Shown here: positions 26,725 to 35,388 of the stretch, one piece after another
How positions within the stretch are numbered: position 1 is the stretch's first letter
Layout: each line of letters opens with the position of its first letter
NCBI GenBank assembly: GCA_934122215.1
Contig: CAKOWF010000001.1
Coordinates: forward strand, 1-64,000
Length of the DNA: 64,000 nucleotides
From: an uncultured Bacilli bacterium
GTDB lineage: Bacteria > Bacillota_I > Bacilli_A > RF39 > UBA660
Direction: 5' to 3'
Position numbers and translations under genes: made by a program
Notes under the pieces: generated by a model
Told to the model about the DNA's origin: nothing
The model's database searches: none
Seen by the model: the letters and a program-made list of their open reading frames with translations, nothing else

Positions 26725-27871
26725 ATTTTTGATAATTTAGTAGTTCATATTTTTCTATAAAGTATATTATTATTATTTTTATTGCAGCTATTATTGGTGT
26801 TGATAATACCATTCCAACAATTCCAAAGAAATGTCCAAATATTAATAATCCTACCATTATTGTTACTGGATGTAATTTTGTAGTTTTGCTCATTATTACT
26901 GGTTGTAATAAATTTCCTTCTAAAAATTGAACTACAAATATTACCAATAAAGTTAATAGTCCGGTTAATGGTCCTTGAGAGAAACCAACTATCACAGCTG
27001 GAATCCCACCAATATAAGGACCTGCATATGGTATCACGTTTGTTATACCACAGAATAAACCAAATAATAATGCACCTTTAAGTCCTACTAACATAAATCC
27101 AATTGAAGTTACAACAAATACTAAACTACAGTCATAAAAAGCACCTTTTATAAATCTTCTAAATGATGTATTTACTTCATTTAATAAGTCTCTTGCATCA
27201 TTTTGCATTCTTCTTGGTAACCATGTAATCATTAATTCATTTGCATTATCAAATCCAACTAAAAGGTAAAAACCTATAATCAAACCAATTAAAAATGTTC
27301 CAATACCTGAAAAGAATGATTTTACTGTATTTATTAATAGTTCTGGTAATGATGAAGTTAAACCTATTCCAATTTTTTCAACTTTTTTATATACTTCATC
27401 TTTCATTGACATTGCATCTAAACCTTCAATGTTATTTAATTTATCAAATATATCATTTATCCAATTTTTAATGCTATCAAATATTGATGGTAAAGATTTA
27501 GCAAAATCATTTATTTGTTCTATTAATATTGGAATTATTGAACCAATTATAATTGCTAAAATTGCTATAAATATTATATAAGCTATAGTTGCTCCTAAAC
27601 TTCTTTTTATTCCCTTTTTCTTTAGTTTTTTTACAAAAGGATCAAATAGCCATGCTACAGCAATACCTATAAATAGTGGTGTTAATATTTTTAAAATAAC
27701 TAATAATGTTGATTTTATGTTTAATTCTTTAAATAATTTCAATGCTACATAAATAGCTAAAATAATAAACAAACCATACATTATTTTAAGGATTTTTTTT
27801 GATAATCCAATTACATCATTTAAATTTTTTGTATCTACTTCTTTAGTTAATTTTTCTTTTTTGTTAAACAT
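26723..27871 (-). CDS. AI-2E/PerM family membrane protein
   Basis: About 382 residues with eight predicted transmembrane helices. The typical AI-2E features are present: an N-terminal pair of helices, the helical central domain (DFAKSLPSIFDSIKNWI), and the signature GLFCGITNVIPYAGPYIGGIPAVIVGFSQGP plus LEGNLLQPVIMSKTTKLHPVTIM. Members include YtvI and YdbI of Bacillus; substrates are mostly unknown, with Na+/H+ antiport or signal export proposed for some. ATG 27871 preferred over an upstream GTG that forms part of the ribosome binding site. Confidence 0.9.
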   Translation of the reverse strand: MFNKKEKLTKEVDTKNLNDVIGLSKKILKIMYGLFIILAIYVALKLFKELNIKSTLLVILKILTPLFIGIAVAWLFDPFVKKLKKKGIKRSLGATIAYIIFIAILAIIIGSIIPILIEQINDFAKSLPSIFDSIKNWINDIFDKLNNIEGLDAMSMKDEVYKKVEKIGIGLTSSLPELLINTVKSFFSGIGTFLIGLIIGFYLLVGFDNANELMITWLPRRMQNDARDLLNEVNTSFRRFIKGAFYDCSLVFVVTSIGFMLVGLKGALLFGLFCGITNVIPYAGPYIGGIPAVIVGFSQGPLTGLLTLLVIFVVQFLEGNLLQPVIMSKTTKLHPVTIMVGLLIFGHFFGIVGMVLSTPIIAAIKIIIIYFIEKYELLNYQK

Positions 27872-27954
27872 TAGAATCACCCTTGTTGTTATTATATCAA
27901 AAAAAAAGAAAAAATACCATTTATTTATATCTTTTTAGGTATTTATTTCCATAT

Positions 27955-28503
27955 TTATTTACTATAATTTATATCTTCTGCTATTGTTGTTTTACTTCTA
28001 TATTCATTTGGAATTATTATTTTTGTTCCTTCTTTTATATTATCAGGATTTTTTATATGATTAATACTTATTATTTCTTTTACTAATTCATTTAAATCTA
28101 AATATTCTTTTATATCATCTGGATATTGTTCATAGTAATTACTTGCTATAGTTGATAAACTATCACCATATTTTACTTCATAATTTGTATATATTTTATC
28201 ATAACCTTGAAAAGTAGCTTTTTCCATAGCATTATTATATAGTTTAAGAGTACCTGTTGCTACTAATGCAGCAAATGCTGCAGATATTACTATTCTTTGT
28301 GGTGTCAATGTTTTTTTATTGTTTACTTTTGAACCTATTAATTTTTTTTGTTCTTGAACTGGTTTTTTATGAAATTCATAATTTTGTATATATGTTTCAT
28401 ATTGTTTTCTTTGCATTAATGGAAGATTTGAATTTTTTAACAATTCTTTATATTGTTTAACTACTTCGTCAGGATGGATATTTATAGTTTCTAATTTTTC
28501 CAT
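27955..28503 (-). CDS. LysM-domain membrane protein
   Basis: 182 residues. A helical cytoplasmic head (1-65), one transmembrane helix (about 70-88, RIVISAAFAALVATGTLKL), then an external LysM domain (about 105-165, NYEVKYGDSLSTIASNYYEQYPD...SINHIKNPDNIKEGTKIIIP). LysM binds peptidoglycan, so the protein likely links membrane and wall. A type II orientation with a cytoplasmic head is reminiscent of spore or division LysM proteins. GGTGATA ribosome binding site. Confidence 0.85.
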   Translation of the reverse strand: MEKLETINIHPDEVVKQYKELLKNSNLPLMQRKQYETYIQNYEFHKKPVQEQKKLIGSKVNNKKTLTPQRIVISAAFAALVATGTLKLYNNAMEKATFQGYDKIYTNYEVKYGDSLSTIASNYYEQYPDDIKEYLDLNELVKEIISINHIKNPDNIKEGTKIIIPNEYRSKTTIAEDINYSK

Positions 28504-28536
28504 ATTATCACCTATTTATAACCTAACATTTTTATT

Positions 28537-29805
28537 TTATTTAGTCAATATACCTATGGCATAAGGATATTCTACTTTACTAATTTTGACATTTTTACTA
28601 TTATGATTCAATTCCTCATTGCTTTCTAATTTTACCATTATATAATTTCCTGTATGTCCTATTAAATAGTTTTCTTTTTTTATTTCTGGAATAAATTCTA
28701 AGTTTTTTCCTATAAATTTTTCCATATATTCCTTTTCTAATTCATTAGATAATTCAATTATCTTTTTTACTCTTTCTTTTTTTATTTCTTCTTTTATTTG
28801 ATTTTCCATCATGTCTGCTTTAGTACCTTTTCTTCTTGAATATGGAAATACATGAACTTTTGAAAATTTTATTTCTTTTATATTTTTGATTGTTTCATTA
28901 AAATCTTCTTCTGTTTCATCAGGAAATCCTACTATTAAATCAGTTGTAATTGATATATCTGGTCTTATATTTCTAATAGTATTTATTTTATCTTTAAAAT
29001 ATTTAATATCATATTTTCTATTCATTAATTTTAATATTTTATCACAACCACTTTGTAATGGAATATGCATATGATCTACTAGTATTTTATTATTTTTAAG
29101 TACTTCCAAGAATTTTTCATCTAATTCTGTTATTTCTATTGAAGATATTCTAAGTCTTTCTAATCCATTTATTTTTAATATATCAAGTAGTAAATCAGCA
29201 AATTTATAGTTTTCATTTTCTTCTCCATAATGTCCAGTATGAATACCTGTTAATACTATTTCTTTATGTCCTTTTTTTATTAATTCTATTATTTCTGTTA
29301 ATACATCTTCTCTTTTTTTACTTCTTACATTTCCTCTTGTATATGGAATTATGCAATAACTACAAAAGTTATTACATCCATCTTGTATTTTAACAAAAGC
29401 TCTTGTCTTATTAAAATTGCCTAATTTCATTTCTTCAAAACAAGTATCCATTACATCTTTTATATCTATTATTTTTTCTTTATTTTGAACATATTTTCTT
29501 ATATAATCAGCTATTAAGCTTTTTCCTACATTACCAATTAATATATCGGCATTATCATCTTCTTTTTTATTTTGTATCATACATCCTACAGCTACAACTA
29601 TACTTCCTTCATTTTTTGCTCTATGAATTATTTTTTTGCTTTTATTGTCTGCTGTATTTGTTACTGTACATGTATTTACTATAATAACATCTGCATGTTC
29701 ATTTTGATTTACTAATTTAAATCCTTCTTTTTGTAATTGTTCTTCTATAACATTACTTTCATATGTATTTACCTTACAACCTAATGTATATATTTTAAAT
29801 GTCAT
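28537..29805 (-). CDS. mtaB: tRNA t6A37 methylthiotransferase MtaB
   Basis: 422 residues. The N-terminal MTTase domain (TLGCKVNTYESNVI, NTCTVTNTADNKSKK, VVAVGCM) supplies three Cys for one cluster, and the radical-SAM motif CNNFCSYCIIPYTRG the other. A TRAM domain closes the protein. NTCTVTN followed by the KVN start distinguishes MtaB from MiaB. It converts t6A37 to ms2t6A in tRNA. AGGAGGT ribosome binding site. Confidence 0.95.
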   Translation of the reverse strand: MTFKIYTLGCKVNTYESNVIEEQLQKEGFKLVNQNEHADVIIVNTCTVTNTADNKSKKIIHRAKNEGSIVVAVGCMIQNKKEDDNADILIGNVGKSLIADYIRKYVQNKEKIIDIKDVMDTCFEEMKLGNFNKTRAFVKIQDGCNNFCSYCIIPYTRGNVRSKKREDVLTEIIELIKKGHKEIVLTGIHTGHYGEENENYKFADLLLDILKINGLERLRISSIEITELDEKFLEVLKNNKILVDHMHIPLQSGCDKILKLMNRKYDIKYFKDKINTIRNIRPDISITTDLIVGFPDETEEDFNETIKNIKEIKFSKVHVFPYSRRKGTKADMMENQIKEEIKKERVKKIIELSNELEKEYMEKFIGKNLEFIPEIKKENYLIGHTGNYIMVKLESNEELNHNSKNVKISKVEYPYAIGILTK

Positions 29806-29822
29806 AATAACCTCCTCTAAGA

Positions 29823-29842
29823 AAAAAAGCCTTATGGCTTAT
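29823..29842 (-). terminator. Terminator between the acidic membrane protein gene and mtaB
   Basis: An AAGCC/GGCTT stem with a four-base loop followed by U7 on the minus strand. Confidence 0.75.
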
Positions 29843-30570
29843 AAATTTTCTCTAAATTCCTTTAATGCTTGTAAGAAATCCTCATTCTTTTTTATTTCAG
29901 AACTTATTGGTTCCATATCTAAAGTTTGTTCTAAACTATCTATTTTTTTATTATCATTGAATTCTTCTAAATAATCTTCTAATTTATAATTATTAATTTG
30001 TTTATCAAAATTTTCTAAATATTCATTAATATCTTCTTCTTTTTTGAATGAACTAACTTTTGGATAATCTAAATGTTCTTCCATTTTACCATATACAGGT
30101 GAAATAAAATCAGTATTTTTAAATTTCTTATCATATGCTGTTTCTGTTAATTCATTAGCATTAGCTGCTTCTTTTATTTCATCAACTAAAATATCAATAG
30201 TTTTTTCTTCTTCAGGTTGATTCTTTTTTAAAGTTTTAACAAGTTCAGAATAACTAATTATCGCTTTTTCTTCCTGTTCTTTCTCAAAATTAGCAACTAC
30301 ATCTACTGGTTTAGCTTCCAAATCTTTTTGCATTTTTTCGAGTACATCTTCTAACTCTTTTGTTTTATCATCTACTACTTCTACTTCTTCTTTTGGTTCT
30401 TTTCTCTCTTGAACCATATTACTTATAATTGAATCTATTTCTTTATCTTCTTTTCGTTTAGATTTAATAATAGTAAAAATAACAGTTAAAAGTATAACTA
30501 ATAAAATTATGCATGAAACTATTAAAACTACTTCACCATTTATATTTATATTTAACAATATATTTAACAT
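29839..30570 (-). CDS. Single-pass membrane protein with long acidic cytoplasmic tail
   Basis: About 243 residues from ATG 30570 (GGAGTGAT ribosome binding site, 2 nt after the rsmE stop). One transmembrane helix lies near the N-terminus (about 12-35), followed by a Lys/Arg patch and roughly 190 highly acidic, coiled-coil-prone residues. The topology (short outside, acidic inside) resembles ZipA/EzrA-like scaffolds or phosphorylated tails, but there is no domain evidence. Cotranscribed with rsmE. Confidence 0.75.
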   Translation of the reverse strand: MLNILLNININGEVVLIVSCIILLVILLTVIFTIIKSKRKEDKEIDSIISNMVQERKEPKEEVEVVDDKTKELEDVLEKMQKDLEAKPVDVVANFEKEQEEKAIISYSELVKTLKKNQPEEEKTIDILVDEIKEAANANELTETAYDKKFKNTDFISPVYGKMEEHLDYPKVSSFKKEEDINEYLENFDKQINNYKLEDYLEEFNDNKKIDSLEQTLDMEPISSEIKKNEDFLQALKEFRENL

Positions 30571-30574
30571 ATTA

Positions 30575-31282
30575 TCACTCCATATATTCATAATTAATAA
30601 TGCTCATTAGATATAATGGAACTGTTTCTACTCTCATTATTCTATTACCTAAAGATACTGGTATAAAACCATTATTTATTAATATTTCTTCTTCTTTAGG
30701 AGAAATACCACCTTCAGGACCTATCAACATATTAATTTTATCACAATTATAATTATTTTTAAATACCTTTTTTATAGTATTTTGTTTTTCTACAGTACTA
30801 CATACCAAGTTTAAACCATTTAATTTTAAAGTATTAATTTTTTCAATTTTGTCTATTTTTGGAATAGTATTTCTATGAGATTGTTCACTTGCTTCCTTGA
30901 CAATTCTATTCCATCTTTCTAGTTTTTTTAATTCTTTTTCATTTACTTTTACAATAGATCTTTCCATTATTACAGGTATTATTTCATTTACTCCAAGTTC
31001 AGTTGCTTTTTGTAAAATATAATCCATTTTTTGTTCTTTTAAAATAGGTATTAAAATTGTTACATAAGGCATTTTATCTTTAATTACATCTAATTCTTTA
31101 ACTATTTTAATTTTTATATCATTTTCTATATTAGTAATTTCACAAAGATATGGTATTTCCTCATATACTACTTCTATATTATCATTATTTGTCATTCTCA
31201 TAACTGTTTTAATATGATAATAATCGTCATTATTTAAAATAAAAGTATTATCTATTTTTTGTTTTGAAAAATATCTTTGCAA
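30575..31282 (-). CDS. rsmE: 16S rRNA (uracil1498-N3)-methyltransferase RsmE
   Basis: A SPOUT-family protein of about 235 residues. I choose a TTG start at 31282 giving MQRYFSK, because RsmE proteins characteristically begin MQRYF and a GGTGATTAAA ribosome binding site precedes it. Longer GTG/TTG starts merely read through that site. The conserved SEQSHRNTIPKI and the knot motif MLIGPEGGISPKEEEIL...SLGNRIMRVET are intact. It methylates U1498 of 16S rRNA. Confidence 0.92.
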   Translation of the reverse strand: MQRYFSKQKIDNTFILNNDDYYHIKTVMRMTNNDNIEVVYEEIPYLCEITNIENDIKIKIVKELDVIKDKMPYVTILIPILKEQKMDYILQKATELGVNEIIPVIMERSIVKVNEKELKKLERWNRIVKEASEQSHRNTIPKIDKIEKINTLKLNGLNLVCSTVEKQNTIKKVFKNNYNCDKINMLIGPEGGISPKEEEILINNGFIPVSLGNRIMRVETVPLYLMSIINYEYME

Positions 31283-31346
31283 TTTAATCACCAATTTAAT
31301 TATATAATAATATTTGTTATTTTTAAAATAAAATCAATTAAAATTT

Positions 31347-31378
31347 AAAAAACTTGTCAATTATTTACAAGTTTTTTT
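31347..31378 (-). terminator. Strong terminator after the VanZ/DUF2238-like membrane protein gene
   Basis: An 11-bp stem AAAAAACTTGT/ACAAGTTTTTT (31347-31357/31367-31377), followed by U-rich sequence on the minus strand. Confidence 0.85.
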
Positions 31379-31921
31379 AAAGCAATATAGCATTGAGAAC
31401 AATATTGATCCTAAAAATGCACATATCATATCTGTCATAGTATCAGTAACACCTGTAGTCAATACTCTTTGTGCATCTCCTCCTAATAATCCATCAGCAG
31501 TAAATTCAAAAAATTCCCATAAAGCTGCTACTGCAAGTGTTGAAAAGATGATAAATATTGTATCAGTTAATTTTGTTCTATTTTCTAGTTTAGTATTGTT
31601 TAATAAAGTTAAAGCAAATGTACTAGTTAATACTCCTGAACAATAATGAATAATATTATCATAATTACCTATTAAATCATAAACTTTAAATGTTGATCCA
31701 ATTAATTGTGCAAATATAATAAATAAAATATAAATCAATTCTGTAGTATCATCTATTTTTAATTTTAACAAATTGCGTGATATTCTAACTAAGAATAAAA
31801 TTGGTATTATTGATAATAATACTAATATTTCTGATAAATTTAAATTATTAATATTTAATATTAAATAAAGAAAAGAAAAAACACTTGTTAAAATAATTAT
31901 TGATAAATTTACTTTTTTCAT
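31361..31921 (-). CDS. DUF2238-like polytopic membrane protein
   Basis: About 186 residues, five to six transmembrane helices. The centre YDLIGNYDNIIHYCSGVLTSTFALTLLN and the later AALWEFFEFTADGLLGGDAQRVLTTGVTDTMTDMICAFLG match the conserved D-hhHhxSG...WE-xEF...T-D-x-D pattern of DUF2238-type proteins. Function unknown. ATG 31921 with an AAGGTGATT ribosome binding site, starting 1 nt after the miaA stop, so part of the miaA operon. Confidence 0.75.
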   Translation of the reverse strand: MKKVNLSIIILTSVFSFLYLILNINNLNLSEILVLLSIIPILFLVRISRNLLKLKIDDTTELIYILFIIFAQLIGSTFKVYDLIGNYDNIIHYCSGVLTSTFALTLLNNTKLENRTKLTDTIFIIFSTLAVAALWEFFEFTADGLLGGDAQRVLTTGVTDTMTDMICAFLGSILFSMLYCFKKTCK

Positions 31922-31922
31922 A

Positions 31923-32801
31923 TTAATCACCTTCTATATATTTTTCCACATCATCTATTGTTTTATTAAAATTATCAAAATTTACATCAAACCATTTAAC
32001 ATTCAATTTATTATTAAACCATGTATATTGTCTTTTAGCATAATTTCGACTTCTTTTTTTTATTAATTCTATTGCTTCTTCCCTTGATATAATAGAATCA
32101 AAGTAAGCAAATAATTCTTTATAACCAATAGGTGTCATTACTGCCTTACTTCTTATACCAGTATTATATATCTTTTTTGCTTCTTTTTCTAGTCCATTTT
32201 CTATCATTATATCAACTCTTTTGTTGATCCTATCATATAATTTTTCTCTATCGGTAGTTAGTCCTATTATAAAAGCATCATATAATAAATTATTAGTAGT
32301 TTCTTTTTCACTCATTGGTTTATTATTATTTTGATAATAATTAAGTGCTCTTATAATTCTTTTTCTATTATTTTTGTGTATATTCGTATTTGGATCAATA
32401 CTTATTAATTGTTGATATAATTCATCATTATTAAATTCTTCATATGAACTATCATTTTTTTCTTGTTCAAATTTATAATCATATAGTACTGCATTTATAT
32501 ACAAACCCGTTCCACCTACTATTATAGGTGTTTTGTTTTTTAACAAAATTTCTTCTATTTTTTTTCTGCAATCTTTCTGATAATCATACACAGTATAATC
32601 TTCATCTATATTTTTGATATCTATTAAATGATGAATTACACCTTCTTTTTCTTCTTCTGTCACTTTAGCTGTAGCTATATTTAAATCTTTATATACTTGT
32701 GTACTATCAGCGTTTATTACTTCGCCATTATATATTTTTGCTAATTCTATACTTAATTTAGTTTTTCCTACACCTGTAGGTCCTACAATTACTATTATCA
32801 T
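31923..32801 (-). CDS. miaA: tRNA dimethylallyltransferase MiaA
   Basis: 292 residues. P-loop GPTGVGKTKLSIELAK, then NADSTQVYKDLNIATAK and GGTGLYINAVLYDY, all MiaA signatures, and the ending RNYAKRQYTWFNNK. It adds the isopentenyl group to A37 of UNN-reading tRNAs. Its start overlaps the HExxH gene by 4 nt (ATGA). Confidence 0.96.
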   Translation of the reverse strand: MIIVIVGPTGVGKTKLSIELAKIYNGEVINADSTQVYKDLNIATAKVTEEEKEGVIHHLIDIKNIDEDYTVYDYQKDCRKKIEEILLKNKTPIIVGGTGLYINAVLYDYKFEQEKNDSSYEEFNNDELYQQLISIDPNTNIHKNNRKRIIRALNYYQNNNKPMSEKETTNNLLYDAFIIGLTTDREKLYDRINKRVDIMIENGLEKEAKKIYNTGIRSKAVMTPIGYKELFAYFDSIISREEAIELIKKRSRNYAKRQYTWFNNKLNVKWFDVNFDNFNKTIDDVEKYIEGD

Positions 32802-33820
32802 TTTACCTTACCTTCATAATTATATATTGAATTTTTAATAATATTTAATGTTTCATTAATCATCTCTTCATCTACATTAATTCCAACTTTATCTAAAATG
32901 TCTTCTATTGATAATTGTGAATATTTACCATTAATATTATCATTTAAATCAATCATATCTTCTATTTTAGAATATTCTAAAGCATAATATGCTAAAAAAG
33001 TACCAATAATATATTTATAATCTCTAGTTGCTAGATTTACCATTTTTCTAATACTATCCTTTTGGTTATTTAGTTTATTAATTTCATCAAATTTATTTAA
33101 GACTACAGCACATCTATTTTCAAATTTATCATCTTCTATTCTTATTATATTTTTTAAATCATTAATAGTATTTTCACTTATATTTCCTAGATTTTCATAA
33201 GCAAGTAATATTGTACTATACATATAAAATGAATAATTACAGTTTAATAAATTAATAATTCTTATATTTATATCTAATTCTTCTACTGGAACATTTTCTT
33301 CTTGTAAATATTTTGTAGCTATTTTTTCAAAATAAATTGCTATAAATTCTGTTAAAAATTCATATTGAAATGATTTATTACAACCTATTTTATTTTGTGT
33401 ATAATGAGAAAATTCATGAATTAATAATACAACGTCATCATAATTAAATTTCCTATAAATATCAATAGTTTTATTATTTATAACACCATTATAGTAAACA
33501 CTGCAACAACTATTTCCACTTTTTTCATAATCAAAATTTAATTTACCACTATTAATTAATTCATCATATTCATTTAAATAATTGGGATTAATTTTTTCTA
33601 TTATTTTTCTTGCTAATAAATAAACATCATTAAATGATAGATTATTTTCATATGATTTAGATGATACTTTTTTTATGTTTTTTAAAGTAAAATCATATAT
33701 CATATAACTTAATCTCCATATAGGAATTAAATTATTTACAAACAATTTATCTTTTTTATTAAGTTCTAAGAAAATATCATTTAGATAATTATTTAATCTT
33801 TTATACATTTCATCAGTCAT
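32798..33820 (-). CDS. Putative zinc metalloprotease (HExxH), M3-like
   Basis: 340 residues. VVLLIHEFSHYTQNK contains HEFSH, the HExxH zinc site, and EFLTEFIAIYFEKIA about 25 residues later supplies the Glu ligand expected of gluzincins. The helical remainder recalls shortened oligoendopeptidase (M3) relatives. No signal peptide, so cytosolic. Starts with a GGTGAAT ribosome binding site and overlaps miaA by 4 nt, a tight coupling to tRNA-modification genes without obvious functional reason. Distant family membership is inference. Confidence 0.7.
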   Translation of the reverse strand: MTDEMYKRLNNYLNDIFLELNKKDKLFVNNLIPIWRLSYMIYDFTLKNIKKVSSKSYENNLSFNDVYLLARKIIEKINPNYLNEYDELINSGKLNFDYEKSGNSCCSVYYNGVINNKTIDIYRKFNYDDVVLLIHEFSHYTQNKIGCNKSFQYEFLTEFIAIYFEKIATKYLQEENVPVEELDINIRIINLLNCNYSFYMYSTILLAYENLGNISENTINDLKNIIRIEDDKFENRCAVVLNKFDEINKLNNQKDSIRKMVNLATRDYKYIIGTFLAYYALEYSKIEDMIDLNDNINGKYSQLSIEDILDKVGINVDEEMINETLNIIKNSIYNYEGKVK

Positions 33821-33845
33821 ACAAATTCACCTAATTAATTATATC

Positions 33846-33867
33846 AAAAAAAGACTAAAAAGTCTTT
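33846..33867 (-). terminator. Terminator after queA
   Basis: An AAAGACT/AGTCTTT stem (33850-33856/33861-33867) with an A4 loop and U7 on the minus strand. Confidence 0.82.
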
Positions 33868-34891
33868 ATTTAATAAACATAGAATCTCCAAATGAGAAAA
33901 ATCTATATTTTTTATTAACTGCTTCTTTATATGCCTTCATTACATTTTCTTTTCCAGCAAAGGCACTTATCAACATAATTAAAGTTGATTTAGGTAAATG
34001 AAAGTTAGTTATTTGAGCATTTATTGCCTTAAATTCAAATCCAGGATATATAAATATATCTGTATTGCCACTACATTCTTTAAATTCACCATATTTGTGT
34101 ATTATTGTTTCTAATGTTCTAGTTGATGTAGTTCCAACACTTATAATTCTTCTATTTTCTTTTTTAGCTTTATTTAATATATCAGCTGTTTCTTTAGTCA
34201 TTTGATAAAATTCTGTATGCATTTTATGTTTTGTTACATCTTCTACATTTACAGGTCTAAATGTACCTAATCCTACATGTAGAGTAATTGGAGCAATTAT
34301 GATACCTTTTTCTTTAATTTTATCTAATAATTCTTCTGTAAAATGTAATCCAGCCGTTGGTGCAGCAGCACTACCTAAGTTTTTAGCATATACTGTTTGA
34401 TATCTATCTTTATTTTCTAGTTTTTCATGAATATAAGGAGGTAATGGCATCTCACCTAATTTATCTAAAATTTCATATAAAATTCCATCATAAATTAGTT
34501 TTACATGAGTTATTCCCTCATCCATTATTTTTGTTACTTTTGCTTTTAAAAGACCATTTCCAAATGATACAATAGTACCTTCTTTTAATCTTTTTTGAGG
34601 TCTTGATAAAGTTTCATAGATATTATCTCCTAAATCTTTTAATAATAATAATTCTATTACAGCATTTGTTTCTTCCTTGTTTCCAATTAATCTAGCTGGT
34701 ATTACCTTAGTATCGTTTATAACCAAAACATCACCTTTATTTAGATAATTAATTATTTCATGAAATTCAGTATGTTCTATTTCACCTGTTTTTCTATCCA
34801 ATACTAATAATCTTGAAGCTGTTCTATCTTTTAATGGAGTTTGAGCAATTAATTCTTCTGGTAATTCATAATCAAAATCTTCTGTTTTCAT
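33866..34891 (-). CDS. queA: SAM:tRNA ribosyltransferase-isomerase QueA
   Basis: 341 residues. [33 protein letters not shown] is the canonical QueA N-terminus; [14 protein letters not shown] and [10 protein letters not shown] are the catalytic-region motifs. It transfers the ribosyl part of SAM to preQ1-tRNA in queuosine synthesis. No tgt is adjacent in this window. ATG overlaps the stop of the frameshifted upstream gene by 4 nt; GAAAGGAAG ribosome binding site. Confidence 0.96.
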   Translation of the reverse strand: MKTEDFDYELPEELIAQTPLKDRTASRLLVLDRKTGEIEHTEFHEIINYLNKGDVLVINDTKVIPARLIGNKEETNAVIELLLLKDLGDNIYETLSRPQKRLKEGTIVSFGNGLLKAKVTKIMDEGITHVKLIYDGILYEILDKLGEMPLPPYIHEKLENKDRYQTVYAKNLGSAAAPTAGLHFTEELLDKIKEKGIIIAPITLHVGLGTFRPVNVEDVTKHKMHTEFYQMTKETADILNKAKKENRRIISVGTTSTRTLETIIHKYGEFKECSGNTDIFIYPGFEFKAINAQITNFHLPKSTLIMLISAFAGKENVMKAYKEAVNKKYRFFSFGDSMFIK

Positions 34892-35339
34892 TTTATCTTC
34901 CTTTCACTTATTTCATAATAAATATTAATTTCTGACATATCAAATTTATTAATTATTTTATAGATTAATAATTGTTTTAAAACTTCTATATTTATTTTAT
35001 CAATTTTATCTTTATAATATAAAATAATATCTATACAATCAGAAATATTTTCTAAATTTTCTATTAAATTTTTTGATATAGATTGACTAAATCTCATAAG
35101 AATAACGAATTTATTATAACACACATTATCTAATTTTTTTATTTTTTTAATATTATTTATTATATATTCATTAGGAACATTGTTTGTTAAATTTTTTAAA
35201 TTATATACTTCATAAAAATAATTTACTAAATAAATATAATATTTATCATTTTTAATTCTTCTTCATTTTCTATTTTTTTAAATATTTCTAATATTTTTAA
35301 ATGTACATTAATGAATTCAACTACTTTTTCTATAAACAT
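34888..35339 (-). pseudogene. Frameshifted hypothetical gene upstream of queA
   Basis: The first part reads from ATG 35339 as MFIEKVVEFINVHLKILEIF then a Lys/Glu-rich stretch to ...ENEEELK; the frame then hits a stop. From a five-A run (35249-35253 on the plus strand as T5) onward, an adjacent frame is open as NDKYYIYLVNYFYEVYNLKN... continuing without a stop to 34888. Adding one A to the run would join the two into one ~150-residue helical protein. The second part retains coupling to queA (ATGA overlap). This is either a real decay, a slippage-corrected gene, or a sequencing or assembly error in a homopolymer. Confidence 0.7.
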
Positions 35340-35369
35340 ACATCTTTACAATTATATCATAAAAGAAAA

Positions 35370-35388
35370 AGAATAGAAATTCTATTCT
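35370..35388 (-). terminator. Terminator after the pilin-like adhesin gene
   Basis: A GAATAGA/TCTATTC stem followed by UUUUUCUUUU on the minus strand, overlapping the stop codon of the adhesin gene. Confidence 0.8.
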
